Source: CAYSBE01 sp044337585
GTDB lineage: Bacteria > Bacteroidota > Bacteroidia > UKL13-3
Length of the DNA: 13,145 nucleotides
Direction: 5' to 3'
Assembly: GCA_044337585.1 (NCBI GenBank)
Contig: JBIINH010000054.1
Location: 1-13,145 of the forward strand
Numbering within the stretch: the first letter of the stretch is position 1; each line of letters opens with the position of its first letter. Of this stretch, positions 13,036 through 13,145 are shown piece after piece. A program made the translations under genes and the position numbers. Below the pieces are notes generated by a model. That model saw only the letters and a list, made by a program, of their open reading frames with translations. It was not told the DNA's origin and ran no database searches.

Positions 13036-13145
13036 ATGGGTAAAGCAAGTACAGAAAAATTAAGCATTTCGGACTTTAAAAAAGAAGTACTAAAAGATTA
13101 TAGCACAGCTTATAAAAGTAGGCAAACAAGTTTGCTGGGCCGTAA
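13036..13145 (+). CDS. N-terminus of a probable 2-oxoacid dehydrogenase E1 (fused alpha/beta), cut by window edge
   Basis: Thirty-six codons are visible from the ATG, reading MGKASTEKLSISDFKKEVLKDY then STAYKSRQTSLLGR. The pattern DY-x-A-x-x-SRQ-x-SLLGR is what I remember from the start of the roughly 800-residue E1 alpha/beta fusion proteins of Bacteroidota, which act on branched-chain or related 2-oxoacids. The catalytic motifs are outside the window, so the call rests on this short segment. It is divergent from the DUF1573 pair. No Shine-Dalgarno sequence precedes the ATG, and a -7-like box lies only 5 bases upstream. Confidence 0.55.
   Translation, partial: MGKASTEKLSISDFKKEVLKDYSTAYKSRQTSLLGR

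Noticed and set aside
1..13145. CRISPR arrays, defence islands, toxin-antitoxin pairs, prophage or transposon remnants
   Set aside because: I saw no spaced direct-repeat arrays, integrase or transposase motifs, or terminal repeats; all genes read as core metabolism, envelope or regulation.

Overview
The window reads as an ordinary, AT-rich chromosomal segment of a member of the Bacteroidota, probably near the Chitinophagales or Sphingobacteriales. Evidence for this is the lack of Shine-Dalgarno sequences before most starts, -7 elements of the Bacteroidota type TAnnTTTG (exact copies before sucA and ald), tandem DUF1573 lipoprotein-like or secreted proteins, a TIGR02757/DUF2400 gene, small outer-membrane beta-barrels ending in Phe, and a CcoI-type P-ATPase with the extra N-terminal Cys-rich domain usual in this phylum. 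I see no tRNA, rRNA, CRISPR array, insertion sequence or prophage. No gap between genes exceeds about 210 bases.

Layout. Bases 1-1889 (minus strand) hold a two-gene unit: a divergent universal-stress-type protein followed, two bases later, by the N-terminal 357 residues of a CcoI/FixI-type copper P-ATPase that leaves the window on the left. Bases 2097-3501 (plus strand) hold two exported outer-membrane beta-barrel proteins separated by a strong terminator. Bases 3505-6524 (minus) hold a co-directional run: a TIGR02757/DUF2400 protein, an M61-family aminopeptidase without its usual C-terminal PDZ domain, and a Crp/Fnr regulator. Bases 6567-9284 (minus) encode 2-oxoglutarate dehydrogenase E1 (sucA) on its own, without sucB downstream. 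Bases 9366-10694 (minus) encode a secreted alpha/beta hydrolase with an N-terminal DUF3887 region. Bases 10746-11861 (minus) encode alanine dehydrogenase. Bases 11952-12845 (minus) encode two tandem DUF1573 proteins. From 13036 (plus) an N-terminal fragment, probably of a fused E1 alpha/beta 2-oxoacid dehydrogenase, runs off the right end.

How the genes may work together. The left half resembles the oxygen-response/cbb3-oxidase neighbourhood of Bacteroidota: an Fnr-type regulator with cysteines, and a stress protein plus the copper pump that matures cbb3 oxidase. An Fnr-like site (TGA-N6-TCA) lies at about -40 from a plausible -7 box of the usp-ccoI unit, and a near copy lies before fnr itself, which would fit a small low-oxygen regulon. 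The right half is central carbon and nitrogen metabolism: sucA, alanine dehydrogenase and a 2-oxoacid dehydrogenase.

No clearly new multi-gene system is visible. The points most worth a second look are regulatory: the paired Fnr-like sites, a 19-bp palindrome on the DUF1573 promoter, a possible leaderless E1 transcript, terminators that abut start codons, and a hairpin shared by two convergent stop codons. At protein level, they are the CxxC-containing Usp relative coupled to ccoI and the PDZ-less M61 peptidase. Three apparent start positions are corrected or argued below.
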